Source of the DNA: Thiopontia sp964344135
GTDB lineage: Bacteria > Pseudomonadota > Gammaproteobacteria > GCF-002020875
Length of the DNA stretch: 64,000 bases
NCBI GenBank assembly: GCA_964344135.1
Contig: CAYFMF010000002.1
Span: 25,629-89,628 of the forward strand
Direction: 5' to 3'
Part shown: positions 14,997-23,201 of the stretch, piece after piece
Layout of the letters: each line of letters opens with the position of its first letter
How positions within the stretch are numbered: position 1 is the first letter of the stretch
Translations under genes and position numbers: made by a program
The notes under the pieces: model-generated
The model's database searches: none
Seen by the model: only the letters and a program-made list of their open reading frames with translations
What the model was told of the DNA's origin: nothing

Positions 14997-15399
14997 TCAC
15001 ATAATCTCAAATAATGAGTTTGGAGATGTGCAGGTGGAGTGTTTGAATTGTGGGGCAGTGTTAAGTGGACGAAAGCGCAAGTTTTGCTCTCTTCGTTGCA
15101 AGAATGCATATAACAACAAGAAATATCAGGGTTACCTTACACAGCAGAGAAGAGGTGTTAGCAGGAAGAGAGAGCTGGTCCGGCTTGCAGGCGGGAAATG
15201 TATTCGGTGTGGTTATGACAGAAACTATTCTGCCCTGGAATTTCACCATATTGATCCGGAGACCAAACAGTTTCAGCTGGACCTCCGCTCTCTATCAAAC
15301 AGGAAGTGGGAAAGGGTTCTCGAGGAGTCGAGAAAGTGCATTCTTCTCTGTTTGAATTGTCATGCAGAGGAGCATTACCCTCAGGCGATGCTGCGCTAG
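14989..15399 (+). CDS. HNH endonuclease-like protein
   Basis: The 136-residue product has an N-terminal zinc-finger-like pair (ECLNCGAV at residue 17 and CSLRCKNAYNN at 33), a basic middle region (RRGVSRKRELVRL), a second CIRCGYDRN at residue 70 and the HNH core: LEFHHIDPETKQF near residue 84 and CILLCLNCHAEEH near residue 118. This C-x2-C...HH...C-x2-C-H-x3-H arrangement is the zinc-structured HNH fold of homing and restriction nucleases. It is AT-richer than its neighbours, starts 69 bp upstream of the intron-containing tRNA on the opposite strand, and converges on rpoD with 19 bp between stops. Known group I introns often move with HNH or LAGLIDADG nucleases; a free-standing homing role here is an inference. 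The start is uncertain, since no good ribosome site is seen; a GTG 15 codons in (about 15034) is an alternative. Confidence 0.75.
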   Translation: MINHIISNNEFGDVQVECLNCGAVLSGRKRKFCSLRCKNAYNNKKYQGYLTQQRRGVSRKRELVRLAGGKCIRCGYDRNYSALEFHHIDPETKQFQLDLRSLSNRKWERVLEESRKCILLCLNCHAEEHYPQAMLR

Positions 15400-15418
15400 C
15401 AAGGGAAGTGGACTCGGA

Positions 15419-17245
15419 CTACCCCTTGTCCAGATAGCTCTCCAGCTTGTCTGAACGGGAGGGGTGGCGCAGTTTGCGCAGCGCCTTGGCCTCAATCTGA
15501 CGAATGCGCTCTCGGGTAACATCAAACTGCTTGCCCACCTCTTCCAGGGTATGGTCGGTATTCATGTCGATCCCAAAACGCATTCTCAGTACCTTTGCCT
15601 CACGTGGGGTAAGGCCGGCCAGAACACCCTGAACATCCTCCTCCAGCCCCTCGGTTGTTGCCGATTCATCGGGCTGGATTACATTGGTATCCTCAATAAA
15701 GTCCCCGAGGTTGGAGTCTTCATCATCGCCAATGGGAGTCTCGGTGGAGATCGGCTCCTTGGCAATCTTCAGTACCTTGCGGATCTTGTCCTCCGGGATC
15801 TCCATCTTCTCCGCCAACTCCTCAGGGGTTGGCTCACGCCCCATCTCCTGCAACAGCTGGCGCTGGATACGGTTCAGTTTGTTGATGGTCTCGATCATAT
15901 GGACCGGGATACGGATCGTCCGTGCCTGGTCTGCAATGGAGCGGGTGATGGCTTGACGAATCCACCAGGTTGCGTAGGTGGAGAACTTGAAGCCACGACG
16001 GTACTCGAACTTGTCGACCGCCTTCATCAGACCGATGTTGCCCTCCTGGATCAGGTCGAGGAACTGCAGGCCACGGTTGGTATATTTCTTGGCAATGGAG
16101 ATCACCAGACGCAGGTTGGCCTCAATCATCTCCTTCTTGGCGCGGCGTGCCTTGCCCTCACCAATCGACATCATCCGGTTGATCTCTTTCAGCCGGGTGA
16201 TTGAGATGCCGCACTCCTCCTCAATCTTGAGCAGTTTCTTCTGTGCGCGCAGGATGTCACGGGCGTAGCGTTTGAGTGGTGCAGAGTGCTTCTTCTTTGC
16301 TGCAACCTGCCTCTCCACCCACTCCAGATTGGTCTCGTTTTTCGGGAAGGAGGTGATGAAATCCCTGCGTGGCATACCCGCACGTTCCACGGCAAGGTTC
16401 ATGACATTGCGCTCGCTCCCGCGCACCTTGTCCATGGCCGCGCGGATATCGGATACCATGCGCTCCAGAAGCTTGGGCACCAGCTTGCACTGCATGAACT
16501 GATCGGCAATCTCTGTCCGGATCTCATCACATTTTTCATGCTCGATGCCGTGGCGCTTCTCTGCACGTGCCAGTTTCTTGGCAAGAGCTGCAATGGTCTG
16601 CAGGCGGCCGCTCATCATCTCCGGAGGAGGGCCGGTGAACCCTTCGTCCTCCTTCTTGTCGCTGGAATTGCTTCCCCCTTCGCCGGGGATGACAGGCTTT
16701 GGTGGTTCGGGGCAGTAGTCGCACAGCCCGGTGATTACCGATCCAAGCTCCTGGTTGCCCGCATTGATCTTGTCGAACTCCTTGAGAAGTTCATTGATGG
16801 TGTTGGGGTAGTGGGCCAGCGCATTCATCATCTGGCGCATTCCAGCCTCGATGCGCTTGGCAATGACAATCTCCCCCTCACGGGTCAGCAGCTCAACCGA
16901 TCCCATCTCACGCATGTACATGCGGACAGGATCCGTGGTGCGTCCCTGTTCACCCTCTGCAGAGAGCAGAACGGAGGCGGCCTCGGCTGCGGCCTCCTCG
17001 TCATTTTCATCATTGGCGCTGCCACTCTCACCAGAGATCAGCAGGCTTTCGGCATCAGGGGCCTTCTCAAGCACATTGATGCCCATGGAGTTGATGACAT
17101 TGATTACGTTTTCAATCTCATCGGTATCCGTGATCTCACCGGGAAGGAGATCATTGATTTCGCCATAGGTCAGATAGCCCTGCTCCTTTCCCTTGGCAAT
17201 CAGGTTCTTGATTTCGTTTTCTTCTGCTTTGATTGGTTGAGCCAT
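15419..17245 (-). CDS. rpoD: RNA polymerase primary sigma factor RpoD
   Basis: This is the housekeeping sigma-70. I start at the ATG at 17245 (608 aa; E. coli has 613), giving MAQPIKAEENEIKNLIAKGK, region 1.1. Visible regions: DPVRMYMREMGSVELL (1.2) near residue 100, the acidic non-conserved insert rich in Glu/Lys/Gly, GNIGLMKAVDKFEYRRGFKFSTYATWWIRQA (2.2-2.4) written in parts near residue 400, IRIPVHMIETINKL (3.0), and the C-terminal LEEVGKQFDVTRERIRQIEAKA (4.2 helix-turn-helix). It is the last gene of the rpsU-yqeY-dnaG-rpoD operon. The 118 bp before it may hold an internal promoter, but I could not define one. Confidence 0.98.
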   Translation of the reverse strand: MAQPIKAEENEIKNLIAKGKEQGYLTYGEINDLLPGEITDTDEIENVINVINSMGINVLEKAPDAESLLISGESGSANDENDEEAAAEAASVLLSAEGEQGRTTDPVRMYMREMGSVELLTREGEIVIAKRIEAGMRQMMNALAHYPNTINELLKEFDKINAGNQELGSVITGLCDYCPEPPKPVIPGEGGSNSSDKKEDEGFTGPPPEMMSGRLQTIAALAKKLARAEKRHGIEHEKCDEIRTEIADQFMQCKLVPKLLERMVSDIRAAMDKVRGSERNVMNLAVERAGMPRRDFITSFPKNETNLEWVERQVAAKKKHSAPLKRYARDILRAQKKLLKIEEECGISITRLKEINRMMSIGEGKARRAKKEMIEANLRLVISIAKKYTNRGLQFLDLIQEGNIGLMKAVDKFEYRRGFKFSTYATWWIRQAITRSIADQARTIRIPVHMIETINKLNRIQRQLLQEMGREPTPEELAEKMEIPEDKIRKVLKIAKEPISTETPIGDDEDSNLGDFIEDTNVIQPDESATTEGLEEDVQGVLAGLTPREAKVLRMRFGIDMNTDHTLEEVGKQFDVTRERIRQIEAKALRKLRHPSRSDKLESYLDKG

Positions 17246-17363
17246 GCTGATCGAGACCACTCCGGAGAGGTTGCTGTTACATCGAATATCGGAAAATATT
17301 CACAACGTTCTGTTCAAAACGAACCGCGCATTCTACACCATTCCGGGCGGGTTCGTCACTACT

Positions 17364-19121
17364 TTAATTGGATAGAAGTTGTTGAAGTTCCTGTTTTTCT
17401 TCGGAAGAGAGTGGCCCCTCTGCGGACCGGGTGAGCAGCACCTCGGTTCGTTGCTCCCGGTGGAGTCGCTGTAGCTGACTCAGTGCCCCCTGAAACTCCT
17501 TTTCAACCCCCTCTGCCGGAATGGAGGGGTTCCACTGTGCAACCTTGTGAAGCAGTGCCTCATCCTCCTCTCCTCTCCAGCGTTCCAGCAGTGCTGCGGG
17601 GGAGAGACCCGGGTGCTCCAGCAGTACCTCCATGACCTGGACAAGCAGATCAATTCCGGCTGTTTTGACCTTCCGGAAGGAGCTCAGTTCCGGTGACAGC
17701 CGAATCAGCTCCGGCTGGTGTAGCAGCATGGAGAGCACCATCCGAACCGGGGAGGGTGCCTGTCCCCGCTTGACCGGTTGTGGTTGCGGCTCGCGTCGGG
17801 TCTCTGTTGTGGCAGAGGGGTCCAGCAGGTGGTTGGCGATGGAGTCCTGATCCATCTCTGCCAGATTCGATAGCTGTTGAAACATCATCTCGCGAAACAT
17901 GCCTGCGGGCAGTTTTGAGAGTTTTGGACGGGCCAGGGCAACCAGTCGCGAGCGCCCATCGATGGATGAGGGGTCGGCCTGCTCCCTGAGATGGTCAAAG
18001 AAAAACTGGGAGAGCGGCGTTGCCCGCTGAATCCGTTGTTCGAACGCTTCAGCCCCCTCCTTGCGTACCATGGAGTCAGGATCCTCGCCATCAGGGAGAA
18101 ACATGAAGCGAATCTCGCGCCCGTCCCGCATTAGTGGCATGGCAATATCCATTGCCTTGAGAGCGGCATCACGACCTGCACGGTCGCCATCAAAACAGAA
18201 AATGACCTGGCTTACCGTTCGGAATAGCTGGTTCAGGTGGTCACTGGTAGTGGCTGTCCCCAGCGTGGCCACGCTGTACTGGATGCCGTACTGGGCCAGC
18301 GCAACAACATCCATGTACCCCTCTACCACCAGAATCTGTTGCAGATTGCGGACATTTTTTCGTGCCTGATAGAGGCCGTAGAGCTCTCTCCTCTTCTGAA
18401 ACAGGGGGCTCTCCGGGGAGTTGAGGTATTTCGGCTTCTCATCCCCCAGCACACGTCCCCCAAATCCGATGGTACGGCCACGACTGTCGTGAATGGGGAA
18501 GATGATGCGGTTTCTGAAGCGGTCATAGTGCCCCCCCTGATCCTTCTCGATCAGCAATCCGGTCCGGACCATCTGCTGGGTAGTGGTATCGCTCTGGTTT
18601 TTCTCACCAGCCAGTGCATGGTGGAGATGGTTCCACCCATCGGGGGCAAAGCCGAGTCCGTAGCGGGCCGCAATCTCTCCACTGAGGCCGCGCTGCTTCA
18701 GGTACTGAATGGCCTCAGGGGCCTGTGGATGTGACCGCAGCTGCTGCCTGTACCACTCCCCCGCCTTTTCCATCAGTGCATAGAGGGGTGAAAGATTCTC
18801 CCTCGGCTGTTCATTGTCACTCTCGTGTGGGACCTCAAGCCCAGCCTTTGCGGCAAGATCCTCTACAGCCTCCGGGAAGGGCATGTTCTCATACTCCATC
18901 AAGAATCCGATGGAGGTTCCGTGTGCCCCGCAGCCAAAGCAGTGGTAGAACTGTTTGGTCGGGCTTACGGTAAAGGAGGGGGTCTTCTCGTGGTGGAAGG
19001 GGCAGCAGGCCTGAAATTCACGCCCCTTTTTGGTCAGCGGTACGCGCGCATCAATGACATCGACAATATCGATGCGGGAGAGAAGTTCGTCAATGAATGT
19101 GGAGGGGATACGACCGGCCAT
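17364..19121 (-). CDS. dnaG: DNA primase DnaG
   Basis: DnaG makes RNA primers at the replication fork. The 585-residue protein begins MAGRIPSTFIDELLSRIDIVD and has the zinc-binding domain CCPFHHEKTPSF...HCFGCGAHG (Cys-His-Cys-Cys, residues 40-65). The TOPRIM catalytic core shows VVEGYMDVVAL near residue 267 and CFDGDRAGRDAA near residue 310 with the acidic DxD. The C-terminal helicase-binding domain spans roughly residues 440-585. Length fits E. coli (581). It lies between yqeY and rpoD in the classical operon. Confidence 0.98.
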   Translation of the reverse strand: MAGRIPSTFIDELLSRIDIVDVIDARVPLTKKGREFQACCPFHHEKTPSFTVSPTKQFYHCFGCGAHGTSIGFLMEYENMPFPEAVEDLAAKAGLEVPHESDNEQPRENLSPLYALMEKAGEWYRQQLRSHPQAPEAIQYLKQRGLSGEIAARYGLGFAPDGWNHLHHALAGEKNQSDTTTQQMVRTGLLIEKDQGGHYDRFRNRIIFPIHDSRGRTIGFGGRVLGDEKPKYLNSPESPLFQKRRELYGLYQARKNVRNLQQILVVEGYMDVVALAQYGIQYSVATLGTATTSDHLNQLFRTVSQVIFCFDGDRAGRDAALKAMDIAMPLMRDGREIRFMFLPDGEDPDSMVRKEGAEAFEQRIQRATPLSQFFFDHLREQADPSSIDGRSRLVALARPKLSKLPAGMFREMMFQQLSNLAEMDQDSIANHLLDPSATTETRREPQPQPVKRGQAPSPVRMVLSMLLHQPELIRLSPELSSFRKVKTAGIDLLVQVMEVLLEHPGLSPAALLERWRGEEDEALLHKVAQWNPSIPAEGVEKEFQGALSQLQRLHREQRTEVLLTRSAEGPLSSEEKQELQQLLSN

Positions 19122-19200
19122 GCGGGGAGAATAGCATAGTCATTCTGATGGGAGGGGGAGGACCGAATGGTCCGGAAACGATCTACAGCAGGTGGAGCGG

Positions 19201-19644
19201 TTAGCTGAGTTGTGCCTTGATCTTGCCGCTCAGCTGACCCATGTCGGCACGCCCCTGTGCCTTCGGGCGGATGATCCCCATCACCTTTCCCATCTCTTTC
19301 ATTGAGGTGGCGCCGGATTCGGCAATGGCCTGCTGGACCATCTCGTCTATTTCGGAATCGGTCAGCTGTTCCGGCATGAACTCCTGGATGACGGCAACCT
19401 CGGCAATCTCGCCATCTGCAAGATCCTGGCGGCCGGCTGATTCAAACTGGGAGATGGCATCCCTGCGCTGTTTGACCATCTTGTCGAGGATGGTGAGCAG
19501 CCGGGGCTCATCGACCTCAATTCGTTCATCAACCTCAACCTGCTTGACGGTGGCAGTGATCATGCGCAGGATCTTGAGGCGCCCCTTATCCTTGGCGCGC
19601 ATCGCCTCCTTGATCTCGGCATTGATCCTGTCGAGGGTGGGCAT
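19201..19644 (-). CDS. yqeY: GatB/YqeY domain protein
   Basis: The 147-residue protein begins with a helical region (INAEIKEAMRAKDKGRLKIL) and ends in the YqeY helical domain with SAGRQDLADGEIAEVAVIQ and GKVMGIIRPKAQGRADMG. This is the small stand-alone relative of the tail domain of GatB, an amidotransferase subunit, with a possible tRNA-related function that is not well defined. The gene lies between rpsU and dnaG, the usual place in many gammaproteobacteria other than E. coli. It starts 18 bp after rpsU. Confidence 0.95.
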   Translation of the reverse strand: MPTLDRINAEIKEAMRAKDKGRLKILRMITATVKQVEVDERIEVDEPRLLTILDKMVKQRRDAISQFESAGRQDLADGEIAEVAVIQEFMPEQLTDSEIDEMVQQAIAESGATSMKEMGKVMGIIRPKAQGRADMGQLSGKIKAQLS

Positions 19645-19662
19645 CAGTCTCTAAATATGGAA

Positions 19663-19893
19663 TTAACGGGAGAGCAGGCCGCGGTTGCGACGCATGGTGC
19701 TGCGCTCGCGGGAGACACGCTTCTGGGTACGCTTTACAGCGGCTGCAGCCTTGCGCTTACGAACCTGTGTAGGCTTCTCATAGAACTCGCGCTCACGGGC
19801 CTCTGCAACAGTGCCAGCCTTTTCGACCGCTCTCTTGAAGCGACGCAGTGCGTAGTCAAAGTTCTCGTTTTCCCTTACTCGTATACTTGGCAT
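19663..19893 (-). CDS. rpsU: 30S ribosomal protein S21
   Basis: The 76-residue basic protein begins MPSIRVRENENFDYALRRFK and contains EFYEKPTQVRKRK, both typical of S21, which helps mRNA 5' ends to bind the 30S subunit. It is about five residues longer than the E. coli protein, with a basic tail (STMRRNRGLLSR). AAGGAA lies ahead of the ATG. It is the first gene of the macromolecular synthesis operon and is preceded by a clear promoter at 20002-20030. Confidence 0.97.
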   Translation of the reverse strand: MPSIRVRENENFDYALRRFKRAVEKAGTVAEAREREFYEKPTQVRKRKAAAAVKRTQKRVSRERSTMRRNRGLLSR

Positions 19894-20001
19894 TCTTGGT
19901 CAGTTCCTTGTTGAACCCCGCAAGTTGCAGGATCCTTTCAATTACAATGGGTTCTCTGTCTGCGCTGATATCGCAACGCTGTTTTCAAAGAAGAGCCGCG
20001 C

Positions 20002-20030
20002 ATTATACGGAGGGGAGGAAAAATCTGCAA
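20002..20030 (-). promoter_or_regulatory. rpsUp: Sigma-70 promoter of the rpsU-yqeY-dnaG-rpoD operon
   Basis: On the minus strand, TTGCAG (20030-20025) and TATAAT (20007-20002) are separated by 17 bp. Transcription would start near 19995, giving a 5' untranslated region of about 100 nt before rpsU. I see no LexA box in this stretch. Confidence 0.7.
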
Positions 20031-20085
20031 TCTTTTAGCACCGAGAATTGTAATGGCCCCAAACTGAATCGACCGCTCTGCCCTG

Positions 20086-20129
20086 ATACCCAATGGGTAT
20101 TGGGAGTGTGCCGATATTTTACAAAATAT
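20086..20129. repeat. Two inverted repeats in the rpsU-comEA intergenic region
   Basis: The 332 bp between rpsU and the ComEA-like gene hold the rpsU operon promoter on the left and two palindromes on the right: ATACCCA-A-TGGGTAT (20086-20100) and ATATTTT-AC-AAAATAT (20114-20129), both perfect. They lie 100-140 bp upstream of the ComEA-like start and could be operators for it. A TTGACA at 20161-20166 has no matching -10 at the right distance. Confidence 0.4.
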
Positions 20130-20225
20130 TACAGTAACATTTTGAAATAATTGTCTTTTTTTGACATGGTTGGTAATCTCGGAGCTGCTGTTTCAACCAA
20201 TTTGAGAAGATATCAGGAGGAGATA

Positions 20226-20501
20226 ATGAAGAAAATCATCGGGTTTCTGTTGGGTGTAACGTTGCTGGCCACCTCTCTGCTGACTGTTGCAGAGGATCTG
20301 GTCGATCTCAATACAGCGGGCCTCAAGGCACTGACTACGCTGGAGCATATCGGGAAGAAGCGGGCGCAGTCGATTATCGACTATCGTGACGCCAATGGCC
20401 CTTTTCATGCTATTGAGGCGCTGGCCAAGATTCCGGGGATCGGAAAAAAGACCCTGGAGGCCAATCTGGAGCGAATGACCGTTCAACCTCCGGCAAGGTA
20501 A
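20226..20501 (+). CDS. ComEA-like helix-hairpin-helix DNA-binding protein
   Basis: The ATG at 20226 is preceded by a strong AGGAGGAG and gives 91 residues. The first 22 residues are a signal peptide (MKKIIGFLLGVTLLATSLLT, cut near VAE). The rest is one (HhH)2 domain: DLVDLNTAGLKALTTLEHIG with the two hairpins HIGKKRA and IPGIGKKTLEAN. This is the short gammaproteobacterial ComEA form, which lacks the membrane anchor of Gram-positive ComEA and acts in the periplasm to bind incoming DNA. It is the only evident competence gene in the window, apart from pilQ. Confidence 0.9.
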   Translation: MKKIIGFLLGVTLLATSLLTVAEDLVDLNTAGLKALTTLEHIGKKRAQSIIDYRDANGPFHAIEALAKIPGIGKKTLEANLERMTVQPPAR

Positions 20502-20674
20502 CTTCCAGCAGAGAGTGGTACCGCTCCCCCTGGAGCGGTATTTGTTCGGTTTCGATGGCTGATCCGGTGGAGTCACCAGTATAATCTGCCTTTCTCCTGA
20601 ATAAGGGGATCAGCAGAGATTGGCCGGGCCTCCTGGTTAGATGAGGCCGCTGGTCGGAGCCACCGGGTACGAAA

Positions 20675-21691
20675 TTGATTGTTCTGGGAATAGAAAGTTC
20701 ATGTGACGAGACGGGGATTGCTCTCTATGAGCACTCGCGTGGTCTGCTGGGTCATGCACTCTACAGCCAGGCAGAGATGCATGCGGCGTATGGGGGGGTG
20801 GTGCCGGAGCTGGCCTCTCGTGACCACATTCAGCGCATTCTTCCGTTGATAGAGCAGTTGATGGGGGAGAGCGGGATTTCACCGGACCAGGTTGGCGGGG
20901 TCGCCTATACGGCCGGCCCCGGCCTGGTGGGGGCGTTGATGGTAGGGGCCTGTGTAGGGAGAAGTCTTGCCTATTCGTGGGATATTCCTGCGGTAGCGGT
21001 TCACCATATGGAGGGGCACCTGTTGGCACCACTGCTGGAGGAGAGGGTCCCTGAGTTCCCGTTTATTGCACTCCTGGTCTCCGGGGGGCACACCCTGTTG
21101 GTTCGGGTGGATGGAATTGGCCGCTACCACCATCTGGGGGAGTCTATCGATGACGCCGCTGGCGAGGCATTTGACAAGACGGCGAAGCTGTTGGGGCTCG
21201 GTTATCCAGGTGGACCGGCACTCTCCAGGTTGGCAGAGCAGGGGGATCCAGACCGTTTTACCTTTCCGCGCCCCATGGTGGACCGGCCGGGGCTCGACTT
21301 CAGCTTCAGCGGGCTGAAGACCTATGCCCGGAATACCCTGCAGCAGCATGCTGATGATCCCGGTATCGGGGCGGATGTCGCAAGGGCCTTTGAGGATGCG
21401 GTCGCCGATACCCTGGCCATCAAGTGCAGGCGCGCACTGAGGGAGAGTGGTCTGGAGCGGCTGGTGGTTGCCGGTGGGGTCAGTGCCAACCAGCGCATTC
21501 GGTCCCGTCTGGGCGAGATTGCAGCATCAGAGGGGGGGGAGGCCTTCTTTCCGCGTCCCGAGTTCTGTACCGATAATGGGGCGATGATCGCCTTTGCCGG
21601 TGCACTGCGCCTGCAGGCCGGGGAGCAGAGTGGGCTTGCAATAGAGACCCGTGCCCGTTGGCCAATCTCCGAGTTGGCTGCGGTCAGTTAG
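20675..21691 (+). CDS. tsaD: tRNA N6-adenosine threonylcarbamoyltransferase TsaD
   Basis: TsaD transfers the threonylcarbamoyl group made by TsaC to A37 of tRNA. The 338-residue protein has IVLGIESSCDETGIAL at the start, VHHMEGHLLAPLL near residue 109 (the metal-binding H-x3-H) and SGGHTLLV near residue 137, then VAGGVSAN near residue 270. It starts with a TTG at 20675: no ATG is in frame before the conserved GIESSCDE motif, and the start is divergent from rpsU, as in most gammaproteobacteria. The ribosome site is weak, so translation may be kept low. Its 3' end overlaps plsY by 8 nt tail to tail. Confidence 0.97.
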   Translation: MIVLGIESSCDETGIALYEHSRGLLGHALYSQAEMHAAYGGVVPELASRDHIQRILPLIEQLMGESGISPDQVGGVAYTAGPGLVGALMVGACVGRSLAYSWDIPAVAVHHMEGHLLAPLLEERVPEFPFIALLVSGGHTLLVRVDGIGRYHHLGESIDDAAGEAFDKTAKLLGLGYPGGPALSRLAEQGDPDRFTFPRPMVDRPGLDFSFSGLKTYARNTLQQHADDPGIGADVARAFEDAVADTLAIKCRRALRESGLERLVVAGGVSANQRIRSRLGEIAASEGGEAFFPRPEFCTDNGAMIAFAGALRLQAGEQSGLAIETRARWPISELAAVS

Positions 21692-22289
21692 ACTTTTTTG
21701 CTCCAATCTTGTCTTCTTTCCCTGCAAGCAGATTTTGTATATTGCTGCGGTGACGCCAGTAGAGGAGGAGGGTGACCAGTGCCATGGCGCCGGTGAGGAT
21801 CTCTGGGTTGGGGTCGGGATAGAGTGTCCAGACATAGAGTGGGGCCAGCAGAATGGCGGTGAGTGCCGAGAGTGAGGAGTAGCGGAAGAGTGCCGCCATT
21901 CCCAGCCAGGTGAGCACCGTGGCCAGGCCGATACTCCAGTGGAGTCCGATCAGGGTACCAAGGGCGGTGGCCACCCCCTTGCCCCCCTTGAATCCAAAAA
22001 AGATCGGGTAGAGGTGGCCCAGAAAGGCGGCCAGCAGGGTCAGTGCAACTGCCAGTTCACCAAGCTGTAACTGTATGGCAACCACTACCGGAACAAGCCC
22101 CTTCAGCATATCCCCCAACAGGGTCATCAGTGCGGCTTTTTTCCCACCGAGACGCAGCACATTGGTCGCCCCCGGATTTTTCGACCCCCCGGATCGTGGA
22201 TCGGGAAGGCCGAGTATTCTGCAGATCAGGATGGCCGCAGAGAGGGAGCCGATCAGGTAGGCCGAGAGGACGATCAGTGGTTCAGTCAT
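21684..22289 (-). CDS. plsY: Glycerol-3-phosphate acyltransferase PlsY
   Basis: This integral membrane enzyme moves the acyl group from acyl-phosphate to glycerol-3-phosphate, the first step of phospholipid synthesis. The 201-residue protein has several hydrophobic segments and the three conserved loops: DPRSGGSKNPGATNVLRLGG near residue 30, FKGGKGVATALG near residue 99 and a loop near residue 150. It sits head to head with folB and tail to tail with tsaD, an arrangement (tsaD-plsY-folB) conserved in many gammaproteobacteria. Confidence 0.96.
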   Translation of the reverse strand: MTEPLIVLSAYLIGSLSAAILICRILGLPDPRSGGSKNPGATNVLRLGGKKAALMTLLGDMLKGLVPVVVAIQLQLGELAVALTLLAAFLGHLYPIFFGFKGGKGVATALGTLIGLHWSIGLATVLTWLGMAALFRYSSLSALTAILLAPLYVWTLYPDPNPEILTGAMALVTLLLYWRHRSNIQNLLAGKEDKIGAKKSN

Positions 22290-22350
22290 GGGGGCAGTGT
22301 AGGGAAGAATTATGGGATAATCCAGCTGAACAGCATAAAGAACAGGAGTG

Positions 22351-22710
22351 ATGGTGGATATTGTCTATATCAAGGATCTTCAGATCAAAACGGTGATTGG
22401 AATCTATGACTGGGAGCGGGAGATCAAGCAGACCGTGAGTATCGATCTGGAGATGGGGACCGATATCAGCAAGGCGGCAGAGAGCGATACCATTGAGCAC
22501 ACCCTGGACTACAAGGCGGTGGCCAAGCGGATTATCTCCTTTGTGGAGGAGAGCAGTTTTCAGCTGGTAGAGACCATGGCGGAACGCATTGCCGGAATTG
22601 TGCAGTCCGAGTTTGGTGTTCCGGGGCTGAGGCTCAGGGTCAGCAAGCCGGGTGCTGTGACCGGATCCCGTGATGTAGGGGTGATGATTGAGCGGGGTGA
22701 AAAGATCTGA
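22351..22710 (+). CDS. folB: Dihydroneopterin aldolase
   Basis: FolB cleaves or epimerises dihydroneopterin in folate synthesis. The protein of about 119 residues has the conserved IVYIKDLQIKTVIGIYDWER opening, TLDYKAVAKRI near residue 52 and the ETMAERIA segment, with the catalytic lysine of the KPGAV region near residue 100. Candidate starts are ATG 22351 and GTG 22348 or 22354; AGGAG directly upstream slightly favours the later ones. It overlaps folK by one base, so the two should be coupled. Confidence 0.94.
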   Translation: MVDIVYIKDLQIKTVIGIYDWEREIKQTVSIDLEMGTDISKAAESDTIEHTLDYKAVAKRIISFVEESSFQLVETMAERIAGIVQSEFGVPGLRLRVSKPGAVTGSRDVGVMIERGEKI

Positions 22711-23201
22711 TGCCACGGGTCTACCTCAGTATCGGCAGCAATATTGATCGAGAGAGGAGTATTCGGCAAGGCATTCGGCAGCTACGGGAGCAGTTTGGTG
22801 GGCTGACACTCTCAACCATCTATGAGAGCGAGGCGGTGGGGTTTGAGGGGGATGCCTTCTATAATCTGGTAGTGGGATTTGACTCCGATCTGGGGTGGCA
22901 GGAGATCCAGCAGCGGCTGCGCCAGATCGAGGAGGATAATGGGCGGGAGCGTGGGGCAGAGAAGTTCAATCCACGCACACTGGATCTGGATCTGCTGCTC
23001 TACGGGGATCTCGATCTGCAGGAGCAGGGGGTGGATCTTCCGCGTGCGGAGATCTTTGAGTACGCCTTTGTGCTGAAACCGTTGGCAGAGATTGCCGGAG
23101 AGGAGCGTCACCCACAGACAGGGGAGCGTTATGATCGTCTCTGGGAGCGGTTCGACCAGCAGCCCGACCAGCTACTGCAGCCGGTACCCCTGCAGCTCTA
23201 A
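22710..23201 (+). CDS. folK: 6-hydroxymethyl-7,8-dihydropterin pyrophosphokinase
   Basis: HPPK transfers pyrophosphate from ATP to the pterin in the step after FolB. The 163-residue protein shows YLSIGSNIDRERSIRQGI at the N-terminus, FYNLVVGF near residue 51 and the metal-binding NPRTLDLDLLLYG (residues 88-100) with the two conserved Asp. Pterin residues appear in the RAEIFEYAFVLKPLAEI stretch. It overlaps the pteridine reductase gene by 4 nt tail to tail. Confidence 0.96.
   Translation: MPRVYLSIGSNIDRERSIRQGIRQLREQFGGLTLSTIYESEAVGFEGDAFYNLVVGFDSDLGWQEIQQRLRQIEEDNGRERGAEKFNPRTLDLDLLLYGDLDLQEQGVDLPRAEIFEYAFVLKPLAEIAGEERHPQTGERYDRLWERFDQQPDQLLQPVPLQL

Noticed and set aside
16286..17434. Long plus-strand open frame opposite rpoD and the dnaG end
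   Set aside because: It is antisense to the conserved rpoD coding sequence, with no recognisable domain.
20161..20189. TTGACA at 20161 as a -35 box for the ComEA-like gene
   Set aside because: No AT-rich -10 hexamer follows at 16-18 bp.
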